NCBI GenBank assembly: GCA_013820875.1 | Contig: JACDHS010000020.1 | Coordinates: 1 to 47,109, forward strand | DNA from: Verrucomicrobiota bacterium | GTDB taxonomy: Bacteria > Verrucomicrobiota > Verrucomicrobiia > Limisphaerales > JACDHS01 | Direction of reading: 5' to 3' | DNA: 47,109 nucleotides | In this document: positions 9,392 through 18,566 of the stretch, one piece after another | Layout of the letters: each line of letters starts with the position of its first letter | Numbering within the stretch: the stretch's first letter is position 1 | Position numbers and translations under genes: made by a program | Notes under the pieces: generated by a model | What the model was told of the DNA's origin: nothing | The model's input: only the letters and a program-made list of their open reading frames with translations | Databases searched by the model: none

Positions 9392-9495
9392 GTGTTATCT
9401 CACTCTGCACTAGAGGATACCCTGAGTCGAGTTAAAGAGTCACGGGCAGGTCACAGGGTGTGTGATTTTTTCCGGGTGAGATGGGTGGAGTTAAG

Positions 9496-9670
9496 GCCCA
9501 ATGGGCCGAAATCCCCCAGCCCAGGCCATCGGCCCAGGGAAGATGATCTGAAAATTCTCAAAGGGCTGAAGGCCCGCCCTATTGGAGGTTCATTAGACTT
9601 CCACGAATAGGTCGGGCCTTCAGCCCTCAAATTGTGTTGCCGTATTATCCTGGGCTGAAGGCCCAGGCTG
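9496..9670. repeat. Inverted-repeat family built on GGGCTGAAGGCCC
   Basis: A pair of 22-bp arms (9562-9583 and 9606-9627) is complementary except for one base and encloses a 22-nt loop, giving a long hairpin. A third copy near 9652-9668 (TGGGCTGAAGGCCCAGG) is itself palindromic, and 9496-9540 holds GGCCCA/TGGGCC relatives. This resembles REP/BIME-type palindromes mobilised by TnpA-REP transposases in other genomes, but no such transposase is in the window. Confidence 0.7.
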
Positions 9671-9749
9671 GTATGATAGTCACCCCCACCCCAATCGTAA
9701 ATCGCTGTCTTAAAGGCCGTTACAACCCATGAACAGCACCAAACCGCCA

Positions 9750-10059
9750 TTTTTTCCCGCGAAAAAAGTCCCTAACACCTGTTGATTTGGTTTTTTTCGG
9801 CGGAAAAAGTCATGAACACCTTATGACATTGGTTTTTTTCGGCGGAAAAGGTCATGAACACCTTATGACAATGGTTTTTTCCGCCGAATTTAGTCATGAA
9901 CACCTGTTGATTTGGTTTTTTTCCGCGAAAAAAGTCGTTGTCACCTTATGCACCTGATCATTTTCGGCGGAAAAAGTCATGAACACCTATTGATCTGGAA
10001 TTTTACGCCGGAAAAAATGCCGATCCAGTCGTGAATCGAACCTTTTTCCCCGAGAAAAA
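9750..10059. repeat. Helically phased 42-bp array of T-tract / GC-core / A-tract units
   Basis: Eight units each hold a run of four to seven T, a five- to seven-base core of mostly G and C (CGGCGG, CCGCCG, CCGCG or similar), then three to six A. Core starts are at 9756, 9798, 9840, 9881, 9923, 9965, 10006 and 10048, giving steps of 42, 42, 41, 42, 42, 41 and 42 bp. Several units also contain GTCAT...ATGAC (for example 9809-9827), a 5-bp inverted repeat around GAACACCTT. The array lies upstream of the histidine kinase gene and downstream of the thioredoxin gene. No convincing ORF crosses it. Confidence 0.85.
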
Positions 10060-10380
10060 TGGAGCCAATAACGCAGGGGAGAGAAGTGTTCGCGGAAGGG
10101 AAAGTATGACGAAGCGACACCCTGTTTATTTCCCTGTAACAATCCATCCGGACAACCCGATGTCAACGAAAGCGCAAAAAAGGTTGGCGGCAGCCATGTA
10201 GAGCCGAGGCTCAACCGCGTGAGCGGATTGTTTCGTTTATACTTATGTTTTTTCAACTCCGTGAAACCACAGAAACTTTAATCCACTGAAAACAGGCGAG
10301 GAACCACCTCGTTTCGCATAACGCCTTCTCCATTAGCGACTATTAGCGAAGATTAGCGGTTCAACTGCTGTTTATAGAAA
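10060..10380. other. Gene-free stretch after the thioredoxin gene
   Basis: No gene is supported here. ATTAGCG occurs three times in tandem-like spacing (about 10334-10359), and a short ORF on the minus strand has no homology or start signal. No clear terminator for the thioredoxin gene was seen. Confidence 0.6.
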
Positions 10381-11142
10381 TCACTTGGCCGGGGAAAACT
10401 TCGCCTTCACGCGCTCCGCCGCTGCCAATCTTTCCGGTTGCGAGAGCCAGGGATCGAACTGGAATTCTTCCCCAAGTTTTTGATGGAGCAATTTCGAGAC
10501 TGCAATACGCACGGCTAATTTCTGGTGGTTCAGACCGGTTATCAATATCCGCGGATCGGCATCACCCAACTCTTTGATCTTCTTCGCGCCATACTCGCGA
10601 TCCGCTCGCTCTGAGCTGCCGCAGAAATCGAACAGCAGGTTAATCGCTTTGATTCTTTCTTCTTCACTGGAGCTTCTGAGGGCCGTTTCCAATTGCGCAA
10701 CATTCTCGGCAAACACTTTCTGTTGTCCGGCGGCGAAAGCAGCCGCGGCCACACCATCCGTCAACCATCGGTCGAACTGCGGGACGTCCATGTAGCCGAT
10801 GTTCTTTGCAACCGGATCGCCCGAACTGGACAACATCACAAAGGCAGGGATGCCCTGAATACCAAACTGCTTGGCGAGTTCCGGGTTCTTGTCGAAATCC
10901 AGCAGGACGGTCGCGAAACTGCCGAGCGCTTCTTTTATCTTCGGATCGCTCAACGTGGTGCGTTTCATCAACCGGCAGGGGCCGCACCAGGAGGCTGTGA
11001 AATAGACCAACACCGGCCGATCCACTTCTTTCGATGCAGCCAAAGTTTTGCTTAAGTCCGTTTCCCAATCCTCGGTTGCAGCAACCTGCAGCGCGAAAGC
11101 GAGGAGGAGAAACAAACCAATATAATGAGTCTTTCTTTTCAT
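10381..11142 (-). CDS. Secreted thioredoxin-family protein
   Basis: The protein is 253 residues. A signal peptide (about 1-22, ending LQVAAT) is followed by a thioredoxin fold with the redox motif WCGPC (W52-C56) in FTASWCGPC and a cis-Pro region GIQGIPAFVML. Residues ~130-253 form a helical C-terminal extension (HEAT-like or tetratricopeptide-like by composition; not recognised). Its start overlaps the stop of the upstream cytochrome gene by four bases (ATGA at 11139-11142), so the two are translationally coupled. A periplasmic disulfide reductase beside a c-type cytochrome fits a role in keeping heme-binding cysteines reduced or in CXXCH maturation; this is inference from context. Catalytic residues are intact. 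Confidence 0.9.
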   Translation of the reverse strand: MKRKTHYIGLFLLLAFALQVAATEDWETDLSKTLAASKEVDRPVLVYFTASWCGPCRLMKRTTLSDPKIKEALGSFATVLLDFDKNPELAKQFGIQGIPAFVMLSSSGDPVAKNIGYMDVPQFDRWLTDGVAAAAFAAGQQKVFAENVAQLETALRSSSEEERIKAINLLFDFCGSSERADREYGAKKIKELGDADPRILITGLNHQKLAVRIAVSKLLHQKLGEEFQFDPWLSQPERLAAAERVKAKFSPAK

Positions 11143-12518
11143 TTCTGGGCGGTGCTCTTTTCTTTTCCGTGCTGAATCAACGGCCAGAATTCATCCCAAT
11201 CGAAAGGACGACTGAACTCCCCATGATGACACTTCTGACAATCACCCGCGCCGAGCGGTCGGAACTTAAACGTCACCAACTCACCGGCCAGCCGTTGGTT
11301 GACATGAAGGCTGCCGGGCCCATGGCAACTTTCGCAGCCGACATCCACGAGCTTGCTGCTGGCGAATTCGCGCCGGTAACCGGACGGCGTTCCAAAACCA
11401 ACAGTATGACAACCGATGCAATTCGGGTCCGCATCGGCTTTCGTTTCTATCAGTGTCTCAAAGGCATGAGCATGACCGCTCTTCTTCCACGTCGCCATCG
11501 CACTGGAGTGACACTCCGCACAACTTTGGCTTCCGACATACGTTGCAGCCGTCTTGATACCGGGCACCACGTTCTCCTGGAGAAATGCCGGATCATCCAC
11601 TTGCAAAGGCGTTTTCCGAATCTCATCCCGATAATTCGCCGCCAACGTTTTCACGCTGCCGTGCTCATGAATTCTGTCGTGCAACAGGATCATCTCCTGG
11701 CTGGTTGCCGTAAGCTTGTTCTCCGTTGAAACCTGCACCTGCAACACGCCGAGGGTGCGGGACTCGTTGGCGGTGTAGGATATGAAACTGCGATTCTCCT
11801 TCCGCAAGTCCTGCGCAGGCTGACTCACTTTTCCGCCGAGAATAATGTTCAACTCGTAAAATTCCCGGGCCAATTGGGCGAGGGTCGTTTCATCGGTGAA
11901 TGCAAGGAGAACAATGAAATCCGCTTTCTTCTTCAACTCAGGAACGAGGGTGCCCAGGACAGTTTCCATTTTTTCCACCATTAATCCTTCACCCAACGTC
12001 TCGTTTAAACCGCGAGGATCAACCACCCCGACAATTGCAATTTTGTGTCGGCCCCGTTGAATGATGTGAAAAGGTTCGAACACGCGTTCGCCGCTTTTTT
12101 TATCGAACAGGTTGGCGCTGATCAATTTCACCGGCGCACTCTGTTTAATTGTATCCAATTGCCCTTTGGACAACTGCGCTTCGCGATGCCCGATGTTCAA
12201 AGCGTCAAATTGCATTCCTGCATACGCCTCCAAAATGTATTTGTATTCGATCAGGTTGAAATCAGCCGTGCCACGAATGGCATCCCCGACATCCAACCGA
12301 ATCGCCATCGGCTCGGCCAGTTTTTCGAGGGTCGTTTTCAAACGTGTCAAACCACCGTTCTGCCCGGTGAAACAACCGCACGGCACCAAACGCCCACGCG
12401 TGTCACAGGTAAAAAAGATTTTCAGATCCAATGCTTCTTTCTTCTGTCCGCGTAGGAAGTAGAGTCCCGCCCCCGCAATCAACGGAATGAGAATCAGCAA
12501 TGGCAGCCAGCGTTTCAT
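11139..12518 (-). CDS. Tetraheme c-type cytochrome with UshA-like N-terminal domain
   Basis: The protein is 459 residues. An N-terminal membrane anchor or signal (4-23) is followed by a domain resembling UshA/5'-nucleotidase metallophosphoesterases (~30-300). Its metal ligands are degraded: the DxHG signature reads CDTRGRL and the GNHE signature reads IGHRE. A PCGC motif with GGLTR follows, as seen in related cytochrome fusions. The C-terminal part holds four CXXCH heme sites: CAECH (333-337), CIGCH (367-371), CESCH (395-399) and CQKCH (427-431), resembling cytochrome c554-type modules. It is most likely periplasmic and tethered to the inner membrane, and acts in electron transfer rather than hydrolysis. 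It is the first gene of a two-gene operon with the thioredoxin. A repeat-rich gap of 320 bp separates it from the operon upstream. Confidence 0.9.
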   Translation of the reverse strand: MKRWLPLLILIPLIAGAGLYFLRGQKKEALDLKIFFTCDTRGRLVPCGCFTGQNGGLTRLKTTLEKLAEPMAIRLDVGDAIRGTADFNLIEYKYILEAYAGMQFDALNIGHREAQLSKGQLDTIKQSAPVKLISANLFDKKSGERVFEPFHIIQRGRHKIAIVGVVDPRGLNETLGEGLMVEKMETVLGTLVPELKKKADFIVLLAFTDETTLAQLAREFYELNIILGGKVSQPAQDLRKENRSFISYTANESRTLGVLQVQVSTENKLTATSQEMILLHDRIHEHGSVKTLAANYRDEIRKTPLQVDDPAFLQENVVPGIKTAATYVGSQSCAECHSSAMATWKKSGHAHAFETLIETKADADPNCIGCHTVGFGTPSGYRREFASSKLVDVGCESCHGPGSLHVNQRLAGELVTFKFRPLGAGDCQKCHHGEFSRPFDWDEFWPLIQHGKEKSTAQK

Positions 12519-12549
12519 CAGTCTAAATCCGGCAGTTGGAATTCAAGGA

Positions 12550-12818
12550 AGGGAAACCACAGATAGACACAGATGAACTCAACGGCGGCGAAGCCGCAAA
12601 GCGGTTCGTCGTTTCTATAGTTCTGATTTTTGTGCGAAGCATCAGCCGCAGCACGTGAGATTGTTCGAGCGGTCTGGAAAATCTGAACGCCGCAAACAAC
12701 GCCGTACCCGCTGCGGCTGATCCTTCGGACACAGCCGCGCTCCGGAATCTTGGTAATCCCGATTCCCTCAATCCTCCCTCCGTATCTGTGTCCATCTGTG
12801 TTCATCTGTGGTTTCCCT
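12550..12818. repeat. Composite intergenic repeat with terminal inverted repeats and two inner palindromes
   Basis: The ends are inverted copies of AGGGAAACCACAGAT plus ACACAGATGAAC-type sequence (12550-12578 and 12783-12818). Inside are two oppositely oriented copies of a GCGAAGCATCAGCCGCAGC-type palindrome (12631-12670 and 12710-12746). A third copy of the same palindrome, including its GCTCGAACAATCTCACG partner, is at 25896-25990. No ORF is supported. It looks like a dispersed non-coding repeat between two operons. Confidence 0.7.
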
Positions 12819-12838
12819 CCTTTTTAAATCTCAGTGCT

Positions 12839-13510
12839 TCAGTAAAGGAGCGAGTAAGTAAAAATATTGACGTTCACCTTTGCGGAATCGTTGATCTGAT
12901 TCCCACCGCAGCAACAGCATCCTTTGGCATTGGCGATGTCGTTCAGGCCTTCCTTGGAGTAAACAAGGGCAATGCGGCCGTTGATCTCCAATCCTTCCAA
13001 CAACGCTGTGTTTCCGTTTTTGCAGGTGAGCCGCGAAATAGGATGCACGGTTGAAAACATCGGATGATTCATTGGAATCTTCATCAGCTCATTATCCGGA
13101 AAGCAGAGTTTGATCTCTTTGCGGAAAGCCTTGTCCCATTTGTCATCGGAACAGCCGGGGCTTGCGAGGATGAAACCGCCATTCAGCAGGAACTTGCGCA
13201 GGTTTTGCCGTTCCTTGTCGGTCAGCGTGAATGAATCTTCACCGGAGAACACACAGAACGGCACATCAAACAAAGCGTCCGAATCCAGTTTCACAGGGGT
13301 AAAGTTCTTGCGCACGTTGAGGTTGGTATCCTTGACGATGTCGCTGAGAAATTTATCGGCGAAGCAGACTGAACTCTTGTTCCCGGCGTAAACGAGGTTG
13401 CCGCATTGCAACTGTATCCCATCCGCCCCCGCCAGAACGACGCTCAAGAAGCAAACCACTGCCACCCAAAGCAGCCTGGTAACTTTAAAAGATTTAATGC
13501 CTGTTTTCAT
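12839..13510 (-). CDS. DUF4159 domain secreted protein
   Basis: The protein is 223 residues. A signal peptide (about 8-28) is followed by a DUF4159 domain, an amidotransferase-like fold. Visible features are LRKFLLNGGFILASPGCSDD, LMKIPMNHPMFSTVHPI and a C-terminal VNVNIFTYSLLY. Four adjacent cysteines (CCCCGG, about 199-202) precede the end, with scattered further Cys that could form disulfides or bind metal. It is the last gene of the operon and overlaps the preceding gene's stop by four bases (ATGA). Family function is unknown; members recur at the end of MoxR-DUF58 operons. Confidence 0.85.
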   Translation of the reverse strand: MKTGIKSFKVTRLLWVAVVCFLSVVLAGADGIQLQCGNLVYAGNKSSVCFADKFLSDIVKDTNLNVRKNFTPVKLDSDALFDVPFCVFSGEDSFTLTDKERQNLRKFLLNGGFILASPGCSDDKWDKAFRKEIKLCFPDNELMKIPMNHPMFSTVHPISRLTCKNGNTALLEGLEINGRIALVYSKEGLNDIANAKGCCCCGGNQINDSAKVNVNIFTYSLLY

Positions 13511-16383
13511 TTCGTTATCGCTTTGAAATATTTGTCCACAAGATCCCGGTATTCTTCCACCACCGTTTCGGAAGTGACGGCATCGGATTCACGGTTGACT
13601 GATTTAATCCCTTTCACCACGTCGGGCTTATCGAAGGCGACCCCCTCTTCATTCGGGTTTTTCGTCTGGCCATAGCCAGCAGGACTTTTCTGCTTCGACG
13701 ATTCGCCGGAACGGCTGATGGATGTTTCATTTCCCAGGACATCCGCGGAGGGCTCCATCATAACTGCAAAGCCGCCGCTGCCGGAGCGCCCTTCTCCTTT
13801 TCCCAGCGAGAGCCCTTTTCCTTGTCCGCCACCAAACTTTCGACTCTGCATCATTTGTTGAAAACTGTTCCCGGCATTCATACCGCGCTGCAACTTGAGA
13901 TATTGATCCATTTCTTCGCTCATCTGTCCTCCTTGTGCGTTGCATTGGCCGAATAGTTTTTCCATCTCGCCCCTCAATCTTTCCGAGCCTTGAAAAGATT
14001 CTTCACCTCTCCCCTTCAACATCGCATCTGTCGCCTGCATCGCGAGCCGATTAAGCCGCAGTTCGTCCATCTTCTCCGCCAAATCCCGCGCGCCTTGCGC
14101 AGCTTTAGGGAAATTCTTTTCGGCAACATCAGCGTCCTTTTTCAGTCGCTCTTCTATCTCTTTCAATTTCTGCGCAATCTCATTTTCTGTTGCTGCCAGA
14201 TTCTTTAATGCGAGTTGATCTTCGCGGTTCAAAGGGCCACCACGGTCATAGGGCCGGGCTTGTTCGACGAGCGCCTGTTGTGCATGAAAGAGTTGCTCGA
14301 ACCGGCTGAAATTTTTCATGAGCTCATGCAGTTCGCTCAAATCCTGCAGAGGCCCAGCCACTTCTTCGCGGGCTTCCGCTTCGGTCCCGGCGAGGCGCCT
14401 GGCCTGCTCTTCGGAAGCGCGTTTGAAATCCTCCAGCATCTCGGGCGTGGGCTGGCTCTGCGGCGAATTTTGTGCGAGTCGTTGCATGTCCGACTCGTTC
14501 TGAGCGGTGGACTCGCGAATGGCCTCGGCCTTTTCGCGCAGATTATTCTGCAACTCTGCTTCGATGTCGTAGAGCGGATTTTTGCGAACAAAGTTTTCCA
14601 TCCGCTCGGCGACTTTATTCAGGCTTTGGTTTAGCTCACTCTGCTGGGCCAACAAGCGATCCATCTCCTCTTGAACTGCTTTCTTTTTGTTTCCCTCAGC
14701 TTTTGCCAAATCCTTCTCCAACGCCTCAATCTTTTCGGTGAGCTTTTGTTGTTCCTCAATTCGATCGTGGAATTGATCGAGCAGTTGAGAATACTTCGCT
14801 TCGATGTCGCCCATGTCCGTTTGTTCGCGAACAAACGTATTATATTCCTCTTCGGAGATGACCGTGATGTTGATGATCTGACTACGACTCAAGTTGCCCT
14901 GCGGTGATGTATCAATCGCTTCGGCAAACATCGAAATGACATCCCCCGAACGCAGCCCCAGATCCTGGAAATCGAAGGGCAGAGCTTCCCGTGCATTCTT
15001 CATCACTGTATCGAAACGCACTATCTTCGGTGGAGAATAAACACGGTTCAGAGCGCGATGAATCCGGATGGTGGCAAGGCCGTAATCATCCGTTGCTTCG
15101 ATCTGCGCTTCGAGTTTGTAATCCATCGACACGTAGGTGTCCCTCTGCGGATTCACGATGGAGATATCGGGCGAAAGATCGTGCGTGATGGTGAGTGAGC
15201 CTCCGAGTGTTTCATCGGAAGTGATTCCGTCCACATCCAGCATCGCAAAAATCAGGCGCGCGGAGTGGGTCGCCACGAAACTTCCCGAAACTTCGTGCTC
15301 AGACGTTTTTTGCAGAAGCACTGTCTGCACTTCTTTGTCAGCGTTGATGACCTGCAACGTTCCTTGTTTGAGCGGGCGGTTCGATTGCAACCGAAAACGA
15401 ACTTCACTGCCGGTGAGCGCGCGAATATCTTTGAACAGAAAACCGCGTTCATCCGCCTTGAGCCCGGTGTAGGCCGGCGCGGCGATCTGCACGAACGCTT
15501 TGTCCACTTTGGGTGTGAGCACCACGCGGACATTCCGCTTCTTGCTGTAGCTGTGCTTGTTTTTTGTATGCACAAAAGCGACGAGGTCCGATCTGATATC
15601 AGCGATTTCCTGGTAGAACCCGACATCTCCTTTGCCGAACATCGGGATGGTGGTGGATTGCCCAGGCTTTTCCGGTGGATGAAACGTGAGAAACAATTCG
15701 CCGGGCTTGTGGCCTTTGAAAGTCGCTTTGATCAGCGCATTCTTTTTGTAAACGACATCCATCCCATCCTCATTCGGTTCGCTGATCTCAAGCTGGGTAA
15801 AGGAATAGGGTGGATGATCGCCGAACGGATCGACAAAGCGTGGGAACTCAACGGTGGTAATTTTGAAAGCAGCCAATAAAAGAACCGCAAAGATCCCGAA
15901 TGCCGTGGCTGCGCGTTTGAACTCGACCTTCACTCTGCCGGTTCTCGCCACTTTTTCGAACGGCACACGTCTTAGCTCGTCACCGTATTGATCCACAGCC
16001 TGCCGCGCCATTTGCCGCGTCAGGGGGCTGAGCTGCGCGTCCTCCGACTGCGCTTGTAGCTGCAGGATGTTAATAAGTTTAGAACCCAGTGCTGCGTCGC
16101 GGGTTTCCAGCACACGAGCGATGTGTTCAACACTGTTCTTTCGGACATAAGCCACAAACCAGGCTCGTCCTGCTAAAAACAAGCCAAACAAAACAAATGC
16201 CCCCAACAGGAGAACGCGCCAGGTAGCTTCGAGGTGAAAGACCACATCAACAACGAAGCAGAGAACAATGAAGCCGAGCAGGTATTTGCAGGAACGCAGA
16301 AAGAGGCTTGTGCCAATCTCCTTTTGGAAGGAGCGATCCGCGGCGGCCAAACGCCGGATAATCGGCTGCACTTGTTTTAACAT
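13507..16383 (-). CDS. Large DUF4175-like membrane protein with coiled coil
   Basis: The protein is 958 residues. Two membrane spans lie near the N-terminus (about 40-80) and a third near 150-170 (FGIFAVLLLAAF). A periplasmic beta-rich region follows, then a long Glu/Gln/Lys-rich coiled coil (about 530-800, for example EEQQKLTEKIEALEKDLA). The end is Gly/Ser/Gln-rich. This fits DUF4175-type proteins. I chose ATG 16383 rather than the GTG nine codons upstream because AAGGTGGGGA sits just before it and it overlaps the upstream stop by seven bases (ATGTTAA), a coupling arrangement. It overlaps the following DUF4159 gene by four bases. It is probably the scaffold of a membrane complex with the two VWA proteins and the ATPase; its role is inferred from operon context only. 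Confidence 0.85.
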   Translation of the reverse strand: MLKQVQPIIRRLAAADRSFQKEIGTSLFLRSCKYLLGFIVLCFVVDVVFHLEATWRVLLLGAFVLFGLFLAGRAWFVAYVRKNSVEHIARVLETRDAALGSKLINILQLQAQSEDAQLSPLTRQMARQAVDQYGDELRRVPFEKVARTGRVKVEFKRAATAFGIFAVLLLAAFKITTVEFPRFVDPFGDHPPYSFTQLEISEPNEDGMDVVYKKNALIKATFKGHKPGELFLTFHPPEKPGQSTTIPMFGKGDVGFYQEIADIRSDLVAFVHTKNKHSYSKKRNVRVVLTPKVDKAFVQIAAPAYTGLKADERGFLFKDIRALTGSEVRFRLQSNRPLKQGTLQVINADKEVQTVLLQKTSEHEVSGSFVATHSARLIFAMLDVDGITSDETLGGSLTITHDLSPDISIVNPQRDTYVSMDYKLEAQIEATDDYGLATIRIHRALNRVYSPPKIVRFDTVMKNAREALPFDFQDLGLRSGDVISMFAEAIDTSPQGNLSRSQIINITVISEEEYNTFVREQTDMGDIEAKYSQLLDQFHDRIEEQQKLTEKIEALEKDLAKAEGNKKKAVQEEMDRLLAQQSELNQSLNKVAERMENFVRKNPLYDIEAELQNNLREKAEAIRESTAQNESDMQRLAQNSPQSQPTPEMLEDFKRASEEQARRLAGTEAEAREEVAGPLQDLSELHELMKNFSRFEQLFHAQQALVEQARPYDRGGPLNREDQLALKNLAATENEIAQKLKEIEERLKKDADVAEKNFPKAAQGARDLAEKMDELRLNRLAMQATDAMLKGRGEESFQGSERLRGEMEKLFGQCNAQGGQMSEEMDQYLKLQRGMNAGNSFQQMMQSRKFGGGQGKGLSLGKGEGRSGSGGFAVMMEPSADVLGNETSISRSGESSKQKSPAGYGQTKNPNEEGVAFDKPDVVKGIKSVNRESDAVTSETVVEEYRDLVDKYFKAITK

Positions 16384-18566
16384 AATCCCCACCTTCTCCG
16401 CAGATACCAATCAACGCCGAACAGTAATCCGATAAAATAAAATATCCAAGTCTCGTCCCAAACACTCCGCAACCTGGTTTTTGGTGTGCTGTCACTTTTT
16501 TCGTCGCGCAGTTCAGTAATGAACTTCGCAAGTTCTTTCGGCTCAAGCAAACGTCCGCCGCTGCTCTCGCAGAGCCGCTTCAGGTAGGTCACGTCCGTTG
16601 CGACTTCGGTCTCCTCCAGATTCTCATGAAACACGATGAACTTGGATTCCTGCTGCGTGCCATCCGGGAAATCGGCGACGGCGCGGTAACGACCAACTTT
16701 CTCCGGCAGAAATTCGGCGGCGAGGCGAAAGGCATCGTCACCCTTTGGCGTGAACGCAGTTTTGCTGATCTCTTTCCCGTCCAATGAAATCGTCAAAGGC
16801 ACCTTCTTGAGGCTGGCATCCGGTGTTTTGGTCACGAGACGGAAATGAACCTTTTCACCCAGGAGAATGTTTGCGGAACTGGTGCGGAAGGAAAATTGTT
16901 TGGTGGGAATGAAATCGCGTCCCGCCATCAACCACAAAACCAGTTGATCCCAGAAACGATCGAATGAGTTGTTGGGCCCGTCCACCTTGGCATTGAACGC
17001 CCAACGCCAGATGCCATCAACGCCAATGCTCAGAACCTGGCCCTGGCCGAACCGGCGGTGAATCACCGCTGGAACGAGCACCCCATCATCCGGGTTTTCC
17101 GCGAATGCGAGGGTCGCAGCCAAAGTCTTCTTCTCGCTTGAATAATGTCCCTGCAGGAGTTCAGGCAGGTTTTCCACACCGCCGCTTTGTTCCGCAAGAA
17201 CGCGAAACGGCGCCAGCGACTGCCCTTCCCGCGCGACCTGCAGACGCGGTTTCTCTGTCGTTTGCTCGTTCCAGAGAACCGGTTCGAGTTCGTTCTGTTC
17301 CAGATCACCGCCGAACGCTTTACCCCGGCTGAAGATCACAGCGCCGCCCAGTTCCTTCACATAGGTTTGCAACGCTGCCAGTTGTTGTTCATTGAGCAGT
17401 TGGTCCACCGCTTTACCGAGCACAACAAGGTCATAACGATTGAAACCCTCGGGCGTGTCGGGAAGTTTGAGTTCTTCGGTGGATTCCTTTTTGCGAATCA
17501 AACGCGCTTTACGTGGCGCGTATTGGAGAGCCGAATCCACTTCCATCTTGTCGTTCCGCATAAGTGATCGCTGCAAGAAGGTGGTGTCCCAATAAGGTGA
17601 ACCTTCCAACACAAGAATTTGAATCTGCTGATTGATGACGTTCAGGTAAGTGATCGCGCTGTTGTTGACGGTGTCCAATTCTCCCTCCAACGGCACGACG
17701 CGAATCTCATATTCAAACTGCCCGACCTCCGGTTCTGTGACTTCGAAATGCACCGGAATGGTTTGATGTTCATCCGCGTTCACCCGCCGTGTTTGCACGA
17801 TCTTGTTCTCACGCAGCAATTGCACCTGCACGTCCTCGAATTCAGCTCCTAACAGACGCAACAGGGTGCTGATGCGCGCCTTCTGCTTTACGTAGCAATA
17901 CGGTTGATAGTTGGTGATGCGAATGGAGACATCGCGAACCTTGCCCTGCTTGCCAAACGGCACGGCGTAAATCGGAATCTGGCGCCCTCGCGCCAGGAAA
18001 CCGCTCTTGGTCGGATTCACCAACTCGAAGTCATGCCCGTCGGTGAGGAAGATGATGGCGCGGGCGTTCTCCGCGCCGGACAGTGAGTTCACGATACTCG
18101 ACAGAGACCGATGAAAGCGGGTGGTCTGACCGTCGGCCGTCAACTCGGACAACGATTTGGAAACCGGCATGGCATCCTCATGAAATTCAAACAGTCGCAA
18201 GCGCGGATCATTCGGAGCGGTGTTGCGCGGAAGAATGTCGGATTCGAACAAAAGGTTTTTGGCCGATTCCATTCGGCTCATCTTCTCGGAATCCACCTGG
18301 TTCATGCTCCGCGAAGTGTCTAGCGCCAGCACAGTCACCTTGTTGATCTCCGGTGGAGAAATTGTCTCAAGCTCCGAAGGTTGCAGGAGCAACACTGCAA
18401 CGAGCACGATCCCGGCGATGCGGAACGCTGTGAGCAGGGCATTCTTCCCCCGCGAAATCTGAGTCGTAACCTTTACGTAAACGTAAACAGTCGCGGCACC
18501 CAGCAGCAGAGCCAGCAGAACAATCAATCCGAGCGGCAGAATTGGATCGAAGACGATGTCGCTCAT
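16377..18566 (-). CDS. VWA domain membrane protein with glutamine-amidotransferase-like domain
   Basis: The protein is 729 residues. Two N-terminal membrane helices (about 9-33 and 45-62) precede a von Willebrand A domain with an intact MIDAS motif DTSRS (from D83). The middle carries a class I glutamine-amidotransferase-like fold (RYDLVVLGKAVDQLL, GGAVIFSRGKAF) without an obvious catalytic Cys. A C-terminal membrane helix (WIFYFIGLLFGVDWYL) ends the protein. ATG 18566 is preceded by GGAGG at eight-base spacing and overlaps the upstream stop as ATGA; the GTG seven codons earlier is less likely. It is one of two VWA proteins in the operon and probably binds metal-dependent partners in the membrane machine. 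Confidence 0.9.
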   Translation of the reverse strand: MSDIVFDPILPLGLIVLLALLLGAATVYVYVKVTTQISRGKNALLTAFRIAGIVLVAVLLLQPSELETISPPEINKVTVLALDTSRSMNQVDSEKMSRMESAKNLLFESDILPRNTAPNDPRLRLFEFHEDAMPVSKSLSELTADGQTTRFHRSLSSIVNSLSGAENARAIIFLTDGHDFELVNPTKSGFLARGRQIPIYAVPFGKQGKVRDVSIRITNYQPYCYVKQKARISTLLRLLGAEFEDVQVQLLRENKIVQTRRVNADEHQTIPVHFEVTEPEVGQFEYEIRVVPLEGELDTVNNSAITYLNVINQQIQILVLEGSPYWDTTFLQRSLMRNDKMEVDSALQYAPRKARLIRKKESTEELKLPDTPEGFNRYDLVVLGKAVDQLLNEQQLAALQTYVKELGGAVIFSRGKAFGGDLEQNELEPVLWNEQTTEKPRLQVAREGQSLAPFRVLAEQSGGVENLPELLQGHYSSEKKTLAATLAFAENPDDGVLVPAVIHRRFGQGQVLSIGVDGIWRWAFNAKVDGPNNSFDRFWDQLVLWLMAGRDFIPTKQFSFRTSSANILLGEKVHFRLVTKTPDASLKKVPLTISLDGKEISKTAFTPKGDDAFRLAAEFLPEKVGRYRAVADFPDGTQQESKFIVFHENLEETEVATDVTYLKRLCESSGGRLLEPKELAKFITELRDEKSDSTPKTRLRSVWDETWIFYFIGLLFGVDWYLRRRWGLC

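Noticed and set aside
9750-10059. First 42-bp array considered as a CRISPR array.
   Set aside because: The intervals between repeats are themselves repeated, not unique spacers, and no cas genes are present.
9987-10256. Minus-strand 89-residue ORF after the first array.
   Set aside because: No ribosome site or homology; runs into the repeat array; composition does not look like a protein.
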